Shown here: piece by piece, positions 24,936 to 37,033 of the stretch | How positions within the stretch are numbered: position 1 is the stretch's first letter | Layout: every line of letters begins with the position of its first letter | NCBI RefSeq assembly: GCF_002104995.1 | Contig: NW_024468250.1 | Coordinates: 682,001-746,000 of the forward strand | Direction of reading: 5' to 3' | Source of the DNA: Linderina pennispora | Taxonomy: Eukaryota > Kickxellomycota > Kickxellomycetes > Kickxellales > Kickxellaceae | DNA: 64,000 nt | The notes under the pieces: model-generated | Seen by the model: only the letters and a program-made list of their open reading frames with translations | The model's database searches: none | Told to the model about the DNA's origin: nothing | Made by a program: the position numbers and the translations under genes

Positions 24936-25410
24936 CTATGTGCCAGCACACAAACCCGGTGCAATCAGCATCCGCAGCATCAGGGCTTGGTTGGGGGATG
25001 CTAATAATCTTCCACGTCGTTTGCTTGCTCAGCACTGGCCACAAACCGGGATGCCTGGGCATGGGAGGGATCGACATGCTGGTGAAATATAAAGGCTGCC
25101 GAGGCACCTTGTCGTCTCGCACCCCCTCCCTTGCAATATCACATAACGACTCTACATCTACACCCCTTTGTATATTCCCCTCACCATCCTACTGGCATTC
25201 TGCGTGCACTGAGCGCAGTAAGCTCCATTGACCCGAATAAAAAACCGCAACGTAGCGCAATCACGTGCAAAAGAACATCCGCCATCGGCCTAGTTTGGGA
25301 GTCGAGATTCCTATATCAACAAAGTCTGCCTCCTTTACTCTGCAATTATTTTGCTTTCCTCCACGTATTTCCTATCGCTTTTCTAATTATTCCCTTTTCC
25401 TAAATTAACA
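24936..25410. promoter_or_regulatory. Intergenic between PMS1 and the Bax-inhibitor gene
   Basis: 475 nt, becoming CT/AT-rich toward 25410 as expected for a 5' leader. No gene seen. Confidence 0.4.
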
Positions 25411-26167
25411 ATGGACGCAGAGACGCTGTTCAGGTCGTACGCGCAGATATCCGACCTGCCGCCAAAGACACAGCGCCAGGTTCTGGACGTCTACCTGACA
25501 CTGGCATCGACCGTGGCCTCGGCCATCATGGGCACATACGTGTCCTTGCACACCAACTTCATCCATCCATTACTGGCCTGTCTCAGTGACCGTGCTATCC
25601 TCGCTAGCCATTCTGCTTATGCGACCGACAAAGGACAACCTGACACTGCGTCGCACCTTGCTGTGGACGTCGGGCTACATGACCGGCGCCCTGCTGATGC
25701 CGCTGTGCTCGGAATTCCTGTATCACAACCCTGGAATTCTGTACGGCGCCATGGGGTCGGCTGCCGTGCTGTTTGCGTCGTTTGCTCTGGGCGTTGTGAT
25801 GTCGACTCGCCGCCAGGTCATTTACATGATCGGTGTGGTGGCATTTGCTTTGGGCTCGGTGGCGTGGGTCAGTCTGGTGAATTTCTTCTTCCCGACCCGG
25901 CTGCTTCTGACCGCTGAGATGTACTTGGCGCTGGCCAGCACTTGCGTGTACGTGGTGCTGCATACGCAGCTGATGCTCGATGAGGCGCGGCTCGGTGACC
26001 TGGATCCGGTGGCACATGCCCTGGTGTTTTTCAATGACTTGGTACGCTTGTTTGTCCAGATTCTGGCCATCATGGCCAAGAATGAGCGCAGTAGGGAGGA
26101 GGAGGAGGACTCGAGACGCCGCCGCCGAAAGAGCGGCCGGACGAGCCACCGCAGCACTGCCTACTGA
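25411..26167 (+). CDS. BXI1: Bax inhibitor-1 family membrane protein (TMBIM6-like)
   Basis: Predicted multi-pass ER membrane protein of the BI-1 family, linked in other organisms to Ca2+ leak and stress tolerance. The soluble N-terminus (MDAETLFRSYAQISDLPPKTQRQVLDVYLTLA) matches the family start. Six or seven hydrophobic helices follow, and the last helical region VYVVLHTQLMLDEARLGDLDPVAHAL carries the conserved acidic DTQL-like site (here HTQL). The charged tail RSREEEEDSRRRRRKS is typical of the C-terminus. One +1 break lies around 25575-25585, and correction gives about 251 aa, usual for BI-1. Physiological role here is inferred only. Confidence 0.88.
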
Positions 26168-26741
26168 AAATGCTTTGTGTTTTTTACATTTTATTTTAAA
26201 ACATCCTTATTTCTCAAAATTGGCATTACGTAAGTAGGCGGGAGGATAGAGAGTCGGGTCGTTAAATGCGGGTAGGTGGTTTTAGTGTGGTTCGTTTGAG
26301 CACAAAATAGCGGGTTTATGCTCAGAGCTGCGATTTTTGTTCGTAGAGTCGGGGCTTTGTAGTAGAGGTCGTAAGCGGTAAGGACTAGCTTGTTTGGTTT
26401 TCAGCTACATTCAGGGAGTGGGAGGGTCATTAAAAGGGGTGGGCGGACATGAAGGAAGAGGGGGAAGAGACCGGCAGACGTAAGGAGAGAAGGAAGATCT
26501 TGTAAGCGGAATTCCAAAGACTAGCAAGTCCTTGCATAGCCTCGCCCGCCATCCCAGCCTGCCTTTATACCAGCGTCCCCCGTAATGTTTGCTCGCGCAC
26601 AGACGTTGCACGCATGAAACATGCCTCGTGCTCACCAATCTGCTGATCGCAAAAGGCGTGCAAACATTTAGGCAGTGTTTTCTAACATCTGCCTGTGCTA
26701 CGCTTGCCAGCTTGCCCACCAGTGAGGATACACAAAGCACT
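26168..26741. other. Convergent 3' spacer
   Basis: 574 nt between the ends of the Bax-inhibitor gene (+) and the first acyltransferase (-). Only random short frames. Confidence 0.45.
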
Positions 26742-28196
26742 TCAGAATATGCGCTCTGAGATGCCGGTCCAGAACTCGTTCCGATTGAGCCCGTCGATGA
26801 TCGTGGTTAGGTTAGATATGTTGATGTAGTAGTCGGTGCTGGGCGGACATGCCGGCAGGATCGAGACCAGACCCGGCCCCAGCTCCGGGTCAATCAGAGC
26901 GAACTCTGGTATGCCGTATCCAAAGTCGGTCTCGTACACTCCAAAGCGCGTCTGGTTCGACACGCCAATGCTTGATCCCAGCGACGAGCTATTGGCAATT
27001 GGGCATGTAAACCCGCCTGGATGTCTGTCTCCCTCCTCAATGAACTCTGCAATGCGCTCAGGCGTTGCCGCATCAACTGCCTGCCGAACCATCACAGCAA
27101 TTTCGCACAGCGTCTCGGGGGTGATCGGCGACTCTGCCTGCGCATTCGGGATCTGAAGCGTAGGCAAAAACTGCCCGTTGCCGATAAGATCTGCAGCACT
27201 CAGGCCGAGGCGGTGCCGGATATCGCATGCAACAGTGACCAGCCGCACCTCCTGCCCTTTGCGCAGCTTACTGAGCACTGCGTCGCCGATATTCGACGAT
27301 TTCTTCGTGATCCTGCTAACCACCTGGGCGTTCACCTTGGCTATGATGGCAGTGATTACGTCGTTGTTCCGATATGTGCGTGCCCGGCGGTGCAATCTCA
27401 ATCATCTGCTGGCGAAGTTGCTCAATGTTTTTCCTGGGTACGCGGAACAGCCCGCCTGTGATCTTGACCTGCCGCGTGGCGAAGCTCAGCAACCGGGCAC
27501 GTGTGTGCGGCGCCAGCCACGCCAGCAATTTCGATGCAAAGTTCTCCTTGCTAAAGTACTCACGAAGCAGCCTGTCCAAGGATGCGCGGCCTTTTGGAAA
27601 CCCCTGGTGCAGTTTTGACGCGCCAATGGTGAACGTGGCCGTGGGGATCGGCTCACTGCGGGACATCGCCTGTGCAACGGCTGCCCAGCGGTGGGCGAAT
27701 TGGAAGTAGCTGCTGCCATCTACGACACCATGGCTGAGAGACCAGATACAGGGCTACCCCGCTGTTGTCTTTGAGCCGCACGATATTCACATGGCTGAGC
27801 CGCAGCTGCTTCGTCCCCTTGACTGGCAGTGCCATTACGTGCGCTGTCATCAGATCCTTGGGCCACGCGTCGCGATGGAACTTGCGCGCCTTCAGATCTT
27901 CGTAGTGGACGGTGCCGTCTGTTGAATCGTAGGTAATACGGCATGTTCAGGTTGTCCTTGTCAACCACAATGCTCAACCCGCGGTCGCTGCGCTGTCGGT
28001 AGTGGCCGACAAGGATCGGAAACTGCTCCAGTGTCTTGTAGAACGCACGCTGCAGAGTATTGGCGTCCATAAAATCCTTGGTGTTGTTGGTGTTTCTGTA
28101 GAAAAACACATACTGGAGATTGATGTACGACGGGAACGCATCGCGCGTCGACAGCCCATACACCTGCGACTGTACCGAAGAGACAAAATCGTCCAT
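26742..28196 (-). CDS. BAHD-like acyltransferase (PF02458 type), copy A
   Basis: Predicted CoA-dependent O- or N-acyltransferase. The N-terminus MDDFVSSVQSQVYGLSTRDAF leads to QRAFYKTLEQFPILVGHYRQR, the usual first helix of this family. The catalytic HXXXD motif reads SHGVVDGSSYFQFAHRWA (after frame correction), and the structural DFGWG-like motif reads ETDFGYGIPEF near the C-terminus. Three +1 breaks lie near 27900, 27760 and 27385, and correction gives about 483 aa, normal for the family. It is transcribed in the same direction as copy B, 146 nt downstream of it, and the two share motifs and layout, so they are tandem duplicates. Substrate is unknown; fungal relatives act on secondary metabolites or alcohols. 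Confidence 0.82.
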
Positions 28197-28342
28197 TGTA
28201 AGTATTATAAAAAAATAGCTGAGGCAAAGAACCTGGCGTTACTTTTTTCGGCTGTGCGATTGACAACCTTACACTATGCAGGAATCAGCAGCACTCACCA
28301 AATATAGAAATTGCGAAAACATCACTGCACCAGCAAATGAGT

Positions 28343-29783
28343 TCAGTAAACAAACTCTGCAAAGTCGCTCCAAAACTTGTTGGTCCGGATCAGCTCCAGC
28401 ATCTGCGCTGTGTTGGTGAAGCTGACATACAAGTCCTTGCTTGGTGGACGGTCGGGCAGAATCGAAACCGCCTCAGCAACGCGGTTCGGCCGCGTTGTGG
28501 CAAATGCCGGCGCTCCACGACCGAAGTCCGCGCTGTACAGCCCGAACCGCGACTGGCTTGTTATTGTTACCGGTGCTCTTAAACAGTGTGCTCGCAATGA
28601 ACGGCCGCGTATACGACGATGGTTCATTGTAGAGCGTGTCGAAGTACGACGCGATGTGCTCAGCGTCGGCCGAATTGACTACCTCCCGCACCAGGCGTGC
28701 AATCTCGGCCAGCGAGCCAGGCGTTGTTGGCGACTCGGATTGCTCGATGGGTACGGAAAACGCAGGAAGGAACTGGGCGTTACCCACGTAGTTCAAGTGC
28801 GATATCCCGAGACGCATGCGGCTGTCGCAGGCGATAGGAAACCTTCTGCATGCTTTGCTTGCCCAGTAGCCAGGACACGGCGCCTGATAGATGGGTTGCA
28901 GCTGACTGCTCCGACTGAGCCAGGGTCTTCGCAATCAGTGCCGAAAGGACATCGTTGTTGGAGATGCGCTCTCCATCCGGAATATGCTTTGAGACTTCAG
29001 TGCGAAGCGAATCAAGCTTGGCTCGGTTGATCTTGTACAGGCTGCCTTGCCACCCAGCCCCAGTAATGACCCTGTCCATTAGCTTATTGCGTGTGTTCAG
29101 CGACAGCCATGCCATCCACTCAGCCATACGAAACGGCTCTGTAAATGCCAGTTTTGTAGCTGCATTCAATGGCTTCCGGGTATCAGGAAGGCTCGCTTGA
29201 ATAGCTGAGCGGTCCATGCAATAATTGGCAACAGACACAGCTTTCCCCGTTGTGAAGGCAGCGTGTTTCTTCGGCCCAGCGGATTGACGAATACGTAGAA
29301 CCCTGTGCCGTCGCCAATGGCGTGGATGATGCTGATAAACATGGCAACGCCGCTGTTATCCTTCAGTCGAACTATATGCACATTTGCGAGCTTAATCCTA
29401 TCACTGGAACTACTGGGAATCGGGACTACGCCGGCGCTCATTAGCCCCTCTGGCCAGACACTTGGGTTAAATTTAGCCACATCGAGACTGTCGAAGTGGA
29501 TGTCTGATGTGGACTCTCGGTACTCGGGAAGGTTGAGATCGTCTTTGTCAATCACAATCTCGAGCCCATTATCCGGCTTCTGGCGAAAATATCCGGCAAG
29601 CGTAGGGAACTGTTTTAGTGTCTTGTAAAATCCTTCCTTGAGCTGGTGAGCTGGCATAAAGTCAGGAGTTGCGCTTTCATTTTCGTAGAACAGGATGACT
29701 TGCGTATTGATCACCGACGCATACGAATCTAGGGCGGAAAGAGAAACAACTTGGGATTCGACTGTTTGGCGGAATTCTTCCAT
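28343..29783 (-). CDS. BAHD-like acyltransferase (PF02458 type), copy B
   Basis: Second tandem member. It starts MEEFRQTVESQVVSLSALDSYAS and continues KEGFYKTLKQFPTLAGYFRQK, closely parallel to copy A. The catalytic motif is IIHAIGDGTGFYVF (HXXXDG), followed by RWAE as in the family. The C-terminal motif is ADFGRGAPAF. Four +1 breaks (two close together near 29230-29290, then about 28850 and 28565) interrupt it, and correction gives about 478 aa. A TATA box (29846-29853, minus strand) sits 63 nt upstream of the ATG. It is divergent from the first F-box gene. The enzyme class is well supported; the substrate is not known. Confidence 0.82.
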
Positions 29784-29845
29784 GGTATCGAGTGATGCAG
29801 AAAGCTAATGTTCCTTGGTTCCATGATATAAAGGACGCTGCCTAT

Positions 29846-29853
29846 TATTTATA
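29846..29853 (-). promoter_or_regulatory. TATA box of acyltransferase copy B
   Basis: TATAAATA on the minus strand, 63 nt before the ATG at 29783. It matches the position of other TATA boxes in this window. Confidence 0.5.
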
Positions 29854-30094
29854 CAGCTTCCACTGGTTGATAAGGATGGGAACATTGCGTAATCAGTTGT
29901 ATATCCGCACTTGCATGTTTGTTCGCTGCGGAAGAGGCGCCCTGGCGATCGGCAGAGCTGCGTGTCGGTGCCGAGAATTATCCTGATGTCTGAGTTTACA
30001 ACCTGTCCTGCATGACTGCAACCTACCACTGTAAAGACATGGTCCAGTATTATACATCTTGATTGATGCCAGCCATTCCTGGTTGCATATTAAA

Positions 30095-30113
30095 TTTATG
30101 CGACCCGTGTAAA
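30095..30113 (+). promoter_or_regulatory. 19-bp conserved upstream element, F-box copy 1
   Basis: TTTATGCGACCCGTGTAAA, 170 nt before the ATG. The same 19 bases occur before all four array genes. A second shared block (GTAGAGTAGGAYTAGGGAAATG) follows about 25-30 nt downstream. Confidence 0.55.
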
Positions 30114-30264
30114 CGAGTGAGATCGAGTATTGTGGATGGTAGAGTAGGACTAGGGAAATGATGACAATGATGGATACGTGTGAAAAGTGTGACTTGGCAG
30201 TTAATTATCGCCCGAAGCTGTATTTCTTCTCTACTCCTCTTCACAAACCTCGCTTTTCACACTA

Positions 30265-31975
30265 ATGGCAAATTGGACAGCACTGAGACCATATATTCTA
30301 CTCCGGATTGTCGACATATATCGCAACAGTATTCGCCTGCGACAGTTCGGATGATATCGACATCTATACTTCATTCCTCGAGCTTAACCAGGTCTGCCAA
30401 CACTGGAGAGACATTATAAAAGAGAGCCTCTACACTGCCGCGATTATCTTGTGCCACAAACCAACAGCTGAGCAATTGCTTCTATATGACGGCACCTGTG
30501 ATTCTGACCAATTCGCATCCAGAGGCATACATCTTGCAGTCTCATCACCACAGCCCTAGTCTATGGAGAACAAACATCCCGCATATTATGCAATCAAAAA
30601 ACAGCAACTACACTCAGCAACTTCTTATCTCATTTCGAGACTGTACCATCGATTTTCCCTTCTCTTGGAAACATCCTCGAAATATTTGGAATCGGCACTG
30701 TCGAATGGCCTAGATTGGAAACAATATGCTTTATTGAAGAGTCACTTGAGGCAGAGCAGGACTCCAACACCAAACTCCCAATAGGCTGACGATGTCAGAA
30801 TACGGCTGTCACACACCTCACAATATTTTATAAATCACCTCCCTCATGTGAGGCATTTGATACATGATGCATCCAGATATCTATTGAATAATCCGCCAGC
30901 ATTCCCACTTGGTGATATGTTGGACTTTTACTTGCCACAGCTGCAAACAATAGCTTTGCCCGATTTTACTCTTCCACAACTCGATCACACATACTTTTCC
31001 TCATATCTCACTAGGCTGTATCTTCATATCAACAGTGAGTGTGCTGAGCGTATCCCTAGAGTTTTTGCACCTTCATTGGTGATACTATGGTTATATTATT
31101 CTGACACATTACATTCATGGCACATCTTCAGAGGCAGCCTGCCTGGGTCGGTTATCTTTGAAAGCCTTACAAAGCTTGAAATCTATCACTATCCTAAAAT
31201 ATCTGAGTCAACAGATGAATCAGACACATACTTTCCTTCTATATCGTTTCCAAAGCTGAAGTGTTTACGTTTATATTACTACCCATCCAAAGATTCCGAA
31301 CACCCTCGCTTTATTCAAAGACACGCCAATACAGACTGCCACTATTGTTGATGCTGTTGATAGATTCCAACTCTCTGTGATAGCCACCTTCAGAGATGTT
31401 CAGACTATAAGCATTTCTATCAGTAACTGGGAAGATAGTGTGCATGACGAAGCTGCAGCTTCTATTGCAAAGGATCTTCTCGGTAAGCCGTTCTCTACTT
31501 CCACTGCTGACTTGCGTATCCTGACAAGCCTACCAATTCCACTTCCTGATACGATTCTGTGGACAAAGTTAGAAAAACTGTATCTCCAGTTCCCGGTTTA
31601 TCTCTCCGACCTCATTCATATCCTTCCCTCAGCTTCCTCATCTGCGCTGGCTTCTTGTCGGGGCTATATACAACACTGGAAATAGCCCTGAAAATACAGA
31701 ATCAGTACCCATTTGGAGCACCACCCTCACTCAACTTATCCTATTTTCAAGCGTTGTTCATATCCCGACGATTCCATCGCTTGACGCAATGTGCACTTTT
31801 GGTATCTGGCCTACCTTCTCTTCTCAAGCTAGCTGTTCCAGACGATATGTTGGCCACGGCGAAAAATGCACTTTCTGAACACACCATTTCTCGAACATCT
31901 AGGGAATGGGTGTTTCAGGTTGCTGGGTGTCCTCCAACAAGAGCAAGGCTTTATTTTCAAAATGGCATTCCTTAA
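30265..31975 (+). pseudogene. F-box/leucine-rich array gene, copy 1 (disrupted)
   Basis: First of four tandem paralogs. The N-terminus (MANWTALRPYILLRIVDIY ... LNQVCQHWRD) looks like a degenerate F-box, the motif that binds Skp1. The rest is a Leu-rich, beta/alpha-like substrate-recognition region. Compared with copies 2-4, seven +1 insertions are visible (near 30342, 30557, 30663, 30783, 31290, 31627 and 31801), one of them replacing AATGGCC by AATAGGCT. All seven are single extra bases, as in conserved genes elsewhere, so a sequencing cause is possible, but the density is the highest per kilobase here. Corrected length is about 567 aa. Upstream sequence and 5' half resemble copy 4, while the 3' half and 3' flank resemble copy 2, which suggests recombination between copies. 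Confidence 0.65.
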
Positions 31976-32297
31976 ACCCGATAACCAAGGCAACCGAATC
32001 TTATAATACATCTAGGTGAAGTAGCTGTGCCAATAAATGCTACATTGTTTAAACATAATTCTATGCTTGTTGTTATGTACATGTTCGATTAAGAATCCGA
32101 GATGATGGAATACTGGCCAAAATATATATAAGGTAAAAACAGGTACATGTCCACACTTGCGTATGCTTGGCTGGATGTACCATGCCTCGCACCCGCTAGA
32201 GGCAAGCAGGGATAAACACGCGTATGAATGTTAACACTCTTCTAGCCAGTGGTACAGCAGTATCTTGATTATACCAAAATCGACAATGGATATTAGA

Positions 32298-32316
32298 TTT
32301 ATGCGACCCGTGTAAA
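32298..32316 (+). promoter_or_regulatory. 19-bp conserved upstream element, F-box copy 2
   Basis: Identical 19-mer, 169 nt upstream of the ATG at 32467. Confidence 0.55.
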
Positions 32317-32466
32317 TACACAGGCTGAGTACTATGGATGGTAGAGTAGGATTAGGGAAATGTCGACGAGGATTGACATGCATATGACAAGTGAGGGTTG
32401 TCAACTATTGCTGACAAGAACCACATTTCTTTTCTACTCCTTTTTACAAACTCCTTTTTCACACTA

Positions 32467-34174
32467 ATGGCGAACTGGGCAACACTGAGACCATTTATTC
32501 TACTCCGGATTGCCAACACATATCGCAGCAGTATTGACCTGCGCAGTTCAGATGATGTCGACATCTATACTTCATTCCTCCAGCTTAACCAAGTTTGCCA
32601 ACACTGGAGAGACATTATAAAAGAGAGCCTCTACACTACCGCGATCATATTGTGCCACAGACCAACAGCTGAGCAACTACTTCTATATGACAGCCCGTCT
32701 GATTCTGACCAACTCGCATCCAGAGGCATGCATATCGTAGCCTCATCACCACAGCCTAGTCTATGGGCAACAAACATCTCGAATATCGTGCGATCAAAAA
32801 ACAGCAACTATACTCAGAGATTGATTATCTCATCTCGAGACTGTGCCATCGATTATTCCTCTCTTGGAGACGTCCTCGAAACATTTGGGTTCAGCACAGT
32901 TGAATGGCTTAGATTAGAGACTATACGCTTTATTGGAGACCTCCTTGAGGCAGAGCAGGATTCTAACACCAAACTCCCAATGGCCGACGATGTCAAAATA
33001 CGACTGCCACAAACCTCACAATACTTTATAGAACATATCCCTCATGTGAAGCATTTGAGCCATACAACATCCGGATATCTATTAAATAATCAACCAGAAT
33101 TCCCCCTTGGTAGTGTGTTGGACTTTTACTTGCCACAGCTGCGAACAATAGCTTTGCCCGATTTTACGCTTCCACAACTCGATCACACATACTTTTCCTC
33201 ATATCTCACTAGGCTGTATCTTCATATCAACAGTGAGTGTGCTGAGCGTCATCCCTAGAGTTTTTGCACCTTCATTGGTAACACTGTGGTTATATTATTC
33301 TGATACATTGCACACTCGATGGCACATCTTCAGAGGCAGCCTGCCTGGATCTGTTATTTTCGAGAACCTTACGAATCTTGGAATCTATCACTATCCTAAA
33401 ATATCTGAGTCAACAGATGAATCAGACACATACTTTCCTTCTATATCGTTTCCAAAGCTGAAGGGTTTATGTTTAGATTACTATCCATTCAAAGATTCCA
33501 ACACCCTCGCTTTATTCAAGGACGCGCCAATACAGACTGCCACTATCGCTGATATGGTCGATACATTCCAACTCTCTGCGATAACCACCTTCAGAGATGT
33601 TCAGACTCTAACCATTTCTATAAGAAACTGGGGAAATAGTGTGCATGACGAAACTACGGCGTCTATTGCAAAAGATCTTTTCAGCAAACCGTTCTCTACC
33701 TCCACCGCTGAAGTGCGTATTGAGACAAGTCTACCGGTCCCACTCCCTGGTACGATTCTGTGGACAAAGTTAGAAAAGCTATGCCTCAACTTCCCCGTCT
33801 ACATTTCCGATCTCATCCACATTCTCCCTCAGCTTCCTCATCTGCGCTGGCTTCTTGTCGGAGCCATATACAACACTGGAAATCGCATAGAGAATACAGA
33901 ATCAGCACCTATTTGGAGCAGCACCCTTACTCAGCTTATCTTATTTTCAAGCGTTGTTCATATCCCGACGATTCCATCACTTGATGCAATGTGCATTTTG
34001 GTATTTGGCCTGCCTTCTCTTCACAAGCTAGCTGTTCCAGACGATATGTTAGCCACGGCGAAAAATTCACTTTCTGAACACACGATTTCTCGAACATGTA
34101 GGGAATGCGTGTTTCAGGTTGTTGGGTATCTTCCAACAAGAGTAAGGCTTTATCTTCAAAATGGCATTCCTTAA
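32467..34174 (+). CDS. F-box/leucine-rich array gene, copy 2 (one +1 break)
   Basis: Starts MANWATLRPFILLRIANTYRSS, with the F-box-like LNQVCQHWRDIIKESLY. The body is Leu/Ile/Ser-rich with repeated short strands, as in substrate-binding F-box proteins. One extra C at about 33250 (GAGCGTCATCCC, against GAGCGTATCCC in copy 1) breaks the frame. Restoring it gives about 568 aa. I do not recognise a named family beyond F-box-like, and the leucine-rich repeats are too irregular to number. The 3' flank repeats that of copy 1. Probably a ubiquitin-ligase adaptor; target unknown. Confidence 0.65.
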
Positions 34175-34469
34175 ACCGATACTCAAGGCAACCGAATCTT
34201 ATAATACATCTAGGTGAAGTAGCTGTGCCAATAAATGCTACATTGTTTAAACATAATTCTATGCTTGTTGTTATGTACATGTTCGATTAAGAACCAAGAT
34301 GATGAAATACTGGCCAGCATACCCACACTCGCGTACGCTTGGCTGGCTGTACCATTCCTCGCACCCGCTAGAGGCAAGCAGGGATAAACACACGTATGAA
34401 TGTTAACACTCTTCTAACCAGTGGTATAGCAGTATCTTGATTATACCAAAATCGACAATGGATATTAGA

Positions 34470-34488
34470 TTTATGCGACCCGTGTAAA
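34470..34488 (+). promoter_or_regulatory. 19-bp conserved upstream element, F-box copy 3
   Basis: Identical 19-mer, 169 nt upstream of the ATG at 34639. The sequence around it is nearly identical to that of copy 2. Confidence 0.55.
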
Positions 34489-34638
34489 TACACAGGCTGA
34501 GTACTATGGATGGTAGAGTAGGATTAGGGAAATATCGACGAGGATTGACATGCATATGACAAGTGAGGGTTGTCAACTATTGCTGACAAGAACCACATTT
34601 CTTTTCTACTCCTTTTCACAAACTCGTTTTTCACACTA

Positions 34639-36363
34639 ATGGCGAACTGGGCAACACTGAGACCATTTATTCTACTTCGGATTGTCAACATATATCGCAG
34701 CAGTATTGACCTGCGCAGTTCAGATGATGTCGACATCTATACTTCATTCCTCCAGCTTAACCAGGTTTGCCAACGCTGGAGAGACACTATAAAAGAGAGC
34801 CTCTACACTACCGCGATTATCTTGTGCCACAAACCAACAGCTGAGCAGCTACTTCTATATGGCAGCACCTCTGATTCAGACCAACTCGCATCCAGAGGCA
34901 TCTACCTCGCAGTCTCGTCACCACAGCCTAGTCTATGGAGAACAAATATCCCGCATATTATGCAATCAAAAAACAGCAGCTACACGCAGAGACTGGTTAT
35001 CTCATCTCGAAACGCCATTATCGAATATTCCTCTCTTGGAGATATCCTCGAAACATTTGGGTTCAGCACCGTTCAATGGCTTAGCTTGGAGAGGCTCTAC
35101 TTTACTATAGATCGATCGACATCAAGGCAGAATTCAGAAACCAAACATCTAACGGCTGCTGGTATCAGTAAGCGGCTGTCACAAACCTCACAATACTTTA
35201 TAAACCACATCCCTCATATGAGGTACTTGAGGCATAATGCTTCCATGTATCTACTAAAGGATCTACCAGCATTCCCGCTTGGTGATGTATTGAATTTCTA
35301 CTTGCCACAGCTGCAAACAATAGCTTTGCCCGATTTTACGCTTCCACAGCTTGATCACACATATTTCTCTTCATTCCTCACTAAGCTGGTTCTGTGCATC
35401 AACAGCGAAAGTGTTGAGCGTCTTCCTAAGGTTTTTGCACCTTCACTTAAAACCTTAACCCTGGTGTATTCTGACATCGCACACTCGTGGCACATCTTCA
35501 GAGGTAGCCTGCCTGGGTCAGTTATCTTCGAAAATCTCACGGTGCTTACAATCTTTCATTTCCCTGATTTATTTGAGACAGTAGTTGGCGCCAATGCATA
35601 TTTCTCACAGTTATCATTTCCAAAGCTGAAGACATTACGTTTAGATCACTATCCATTTAAAGATTCCAACATCTTCAATTTATTCAAGAACGCGCCAATA
35701 CAAACCGCCACTATCATTTATATGGCCAATAGATTCCTGCAATTTGCATTATCTACCTTCAGAGATAGCCATAATCTTTTTATTGGCGTCAATGACGGGG
35801 GAGTTAGACCGCATGACGAAGCTGCGGCGTCTGTTGCAAATGATCTTTTCAGAAAACCGTTCTCTACTTCCACCGCTGAAGTACGTGTTCAGACGAGCAT
35901 ACCGGTCCCACTCCCTGATACAATTCTGTGGACAAAGTTAGAAAAGCTATGTCTCCAATTCCCAGTATATCTCTCCAATCTTTCTCATATTCTCCCTCAG
36001 CTTCCTCATCTGTGCTGGCTTCTTGTCGGAGCCATATACAACACAGGAAATAGCCCTGAAAATACAGAATTAGTACCCATTTGGAGCAGCACACTTACTC
36101 AGCTTTTCCTATTCTCAAGCATTGTGGATATACCAACGATTCCTTCTCTTGACGCAATGTGTACTTTGGTATCTGGATTGCCTTCCCTCCTCAAGCTGGC
36201 TGTTCCAGACGATATATTGCTTTCCGCAAAAGATGCTCTTTCTGAATACGCCATTCCTCGGGAATCTTGTGAGGCGGAGTGTCAAGTAGTTGGATACAGT
36301 CCGAGAAAAACAGTATTTTATCTTCAAGATGGTGTTATATATACCGAATATAAGGGCAACTAG
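34639..36363 (+). CDS. F-box/leucine-rich array gene, copy 3 (intact)
   Basis: Intact 574-aa frame. ATG 34639 is chosen because MANWATLRP is the conserved start in all copies; the open frame extends upstream without a conserved Met. F-box-like segment LQLNQVCQRWRDTIKESLY lies at about residues 36-55. The middle and C-terminal parts form repeated Leu-rich strands (LPQLQTIALPDFTLPQ, LPQLPHLCWLLVGAIYNTG). It is more divergent from copies 1, 2 and 4 in the region 35100-35860, which fits faster change in the putative substrate-binding part. No signal peptide. Role as an SCF-type ubiquitin ligase adaptor is inferred. Confidence 0.7.
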   Translation: MANWATLRPFILLRIVNIYRSSIDLRSSDDVDIYTSFLQLNQVCQRWRDTIKESLYTTAIILCHKPTAEQLLLYGSTSDSDQLASRGIYLAVSSPQPSLWRTNIPHIMQSKNSSYTQRLVISSRNAIIEYSSLGDILETFGFSTVQWLSLERLYFTIDRSTSRQNSETKHLTAAGISKRLSQTSQYFINHIPHMRYLRHNASMYLLKDLPAFPLGDVLNFYLPQLQTIALPDFTLPQLDHTYFSSFLTKLVLCINSESVERLPKVFAPSLKTLTLVYSDIAHSWHIFRGSLPGSVIFENLTVLTIFHFPDLFETVVGANAYFSQLSFPKLKTLRLDHYPFKDSNIFNLFKNAPIQTATIIYMANRFLQFALSTFRDSHNLFIGVNDGGVRPHDEAAASVANDLFRKPFSTSTAEVRVQTSIPVPLPDTILWTKLEKLCLQFPVYLSNLSHILPQLPHLCWLLVGAIYNTGNSPENTELVPIWSSTLTQLFLFSSIVDIPTIPSLDAMCTLVSGLPSLLKLAVPDDILLSAKDALSEYAIPRESCEAECQVVGYSPRKTVFYLQDGVIYTEYKGN

Positions 36364-37033
36364 ATTTAACAATGCGTCTAGGTGAAGTGGGTGTTGACAT
36401 TCGGGCATCCTCATGTCCTTCACAACCATGTGCAGGTCCAAATCCCCATCATTCTTTTTTTTTTTTTTTTTCAACAATTTCTAGCCATACTCATTCCATA
36501 AAGCTCATAACTACTGGACTGTCCGAAGGTCAACAGTGGGTGTTACAATTGTTAACTTTAGGAATGGAATGGGTTTTTACGAGCGTGTATGGGAGCCAAA
36601 TAAAGGGTAAAGCAGGATTAACTGCAGGAAAAGAGGAGGGTCCGGTGGGCCTGAGATCTAGTTTTATGTGGTTTAGTTGTTGGTATGCGCATGTTCGAAT
36701 AAGAAAATAAAGGTTAAACTAAAAGTCAGCGTATACATAGGGTAACAACAGGCACACCTCCACCGCTAGTCATAATAGCGATGAGTTGACAGTGTGATAC
36801 GTCGCCACTGGAAAATGTCATAGGATATTCAGTTGGGTGATCTCTGTTAACCTCCGCTGCCAATTATATGTTGGCCTCCAGTTTGACATTTGTGTGTGCT
36901 TAGTCGGCCACACCATTCCTCACATCGGGTATTAAAGACAGATGGGGCCAAAAACCCATATAAACAGCAATACTTTTCCAGCCAGTAGTATAACAGTATC
37001 TTGATAACACCAGCCATTCTAGCGGATATTAAA
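36364..37033. other. Spacer in the F-box array with an 18-T run
   Basis: Longer spacer than between other copies. It contains a homopolymer T run near 36455-36472 and no shared gene remnant, except a block at about 36962-37010 resembling the spacer before copies 2 and 3. Confidence 0.5.
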
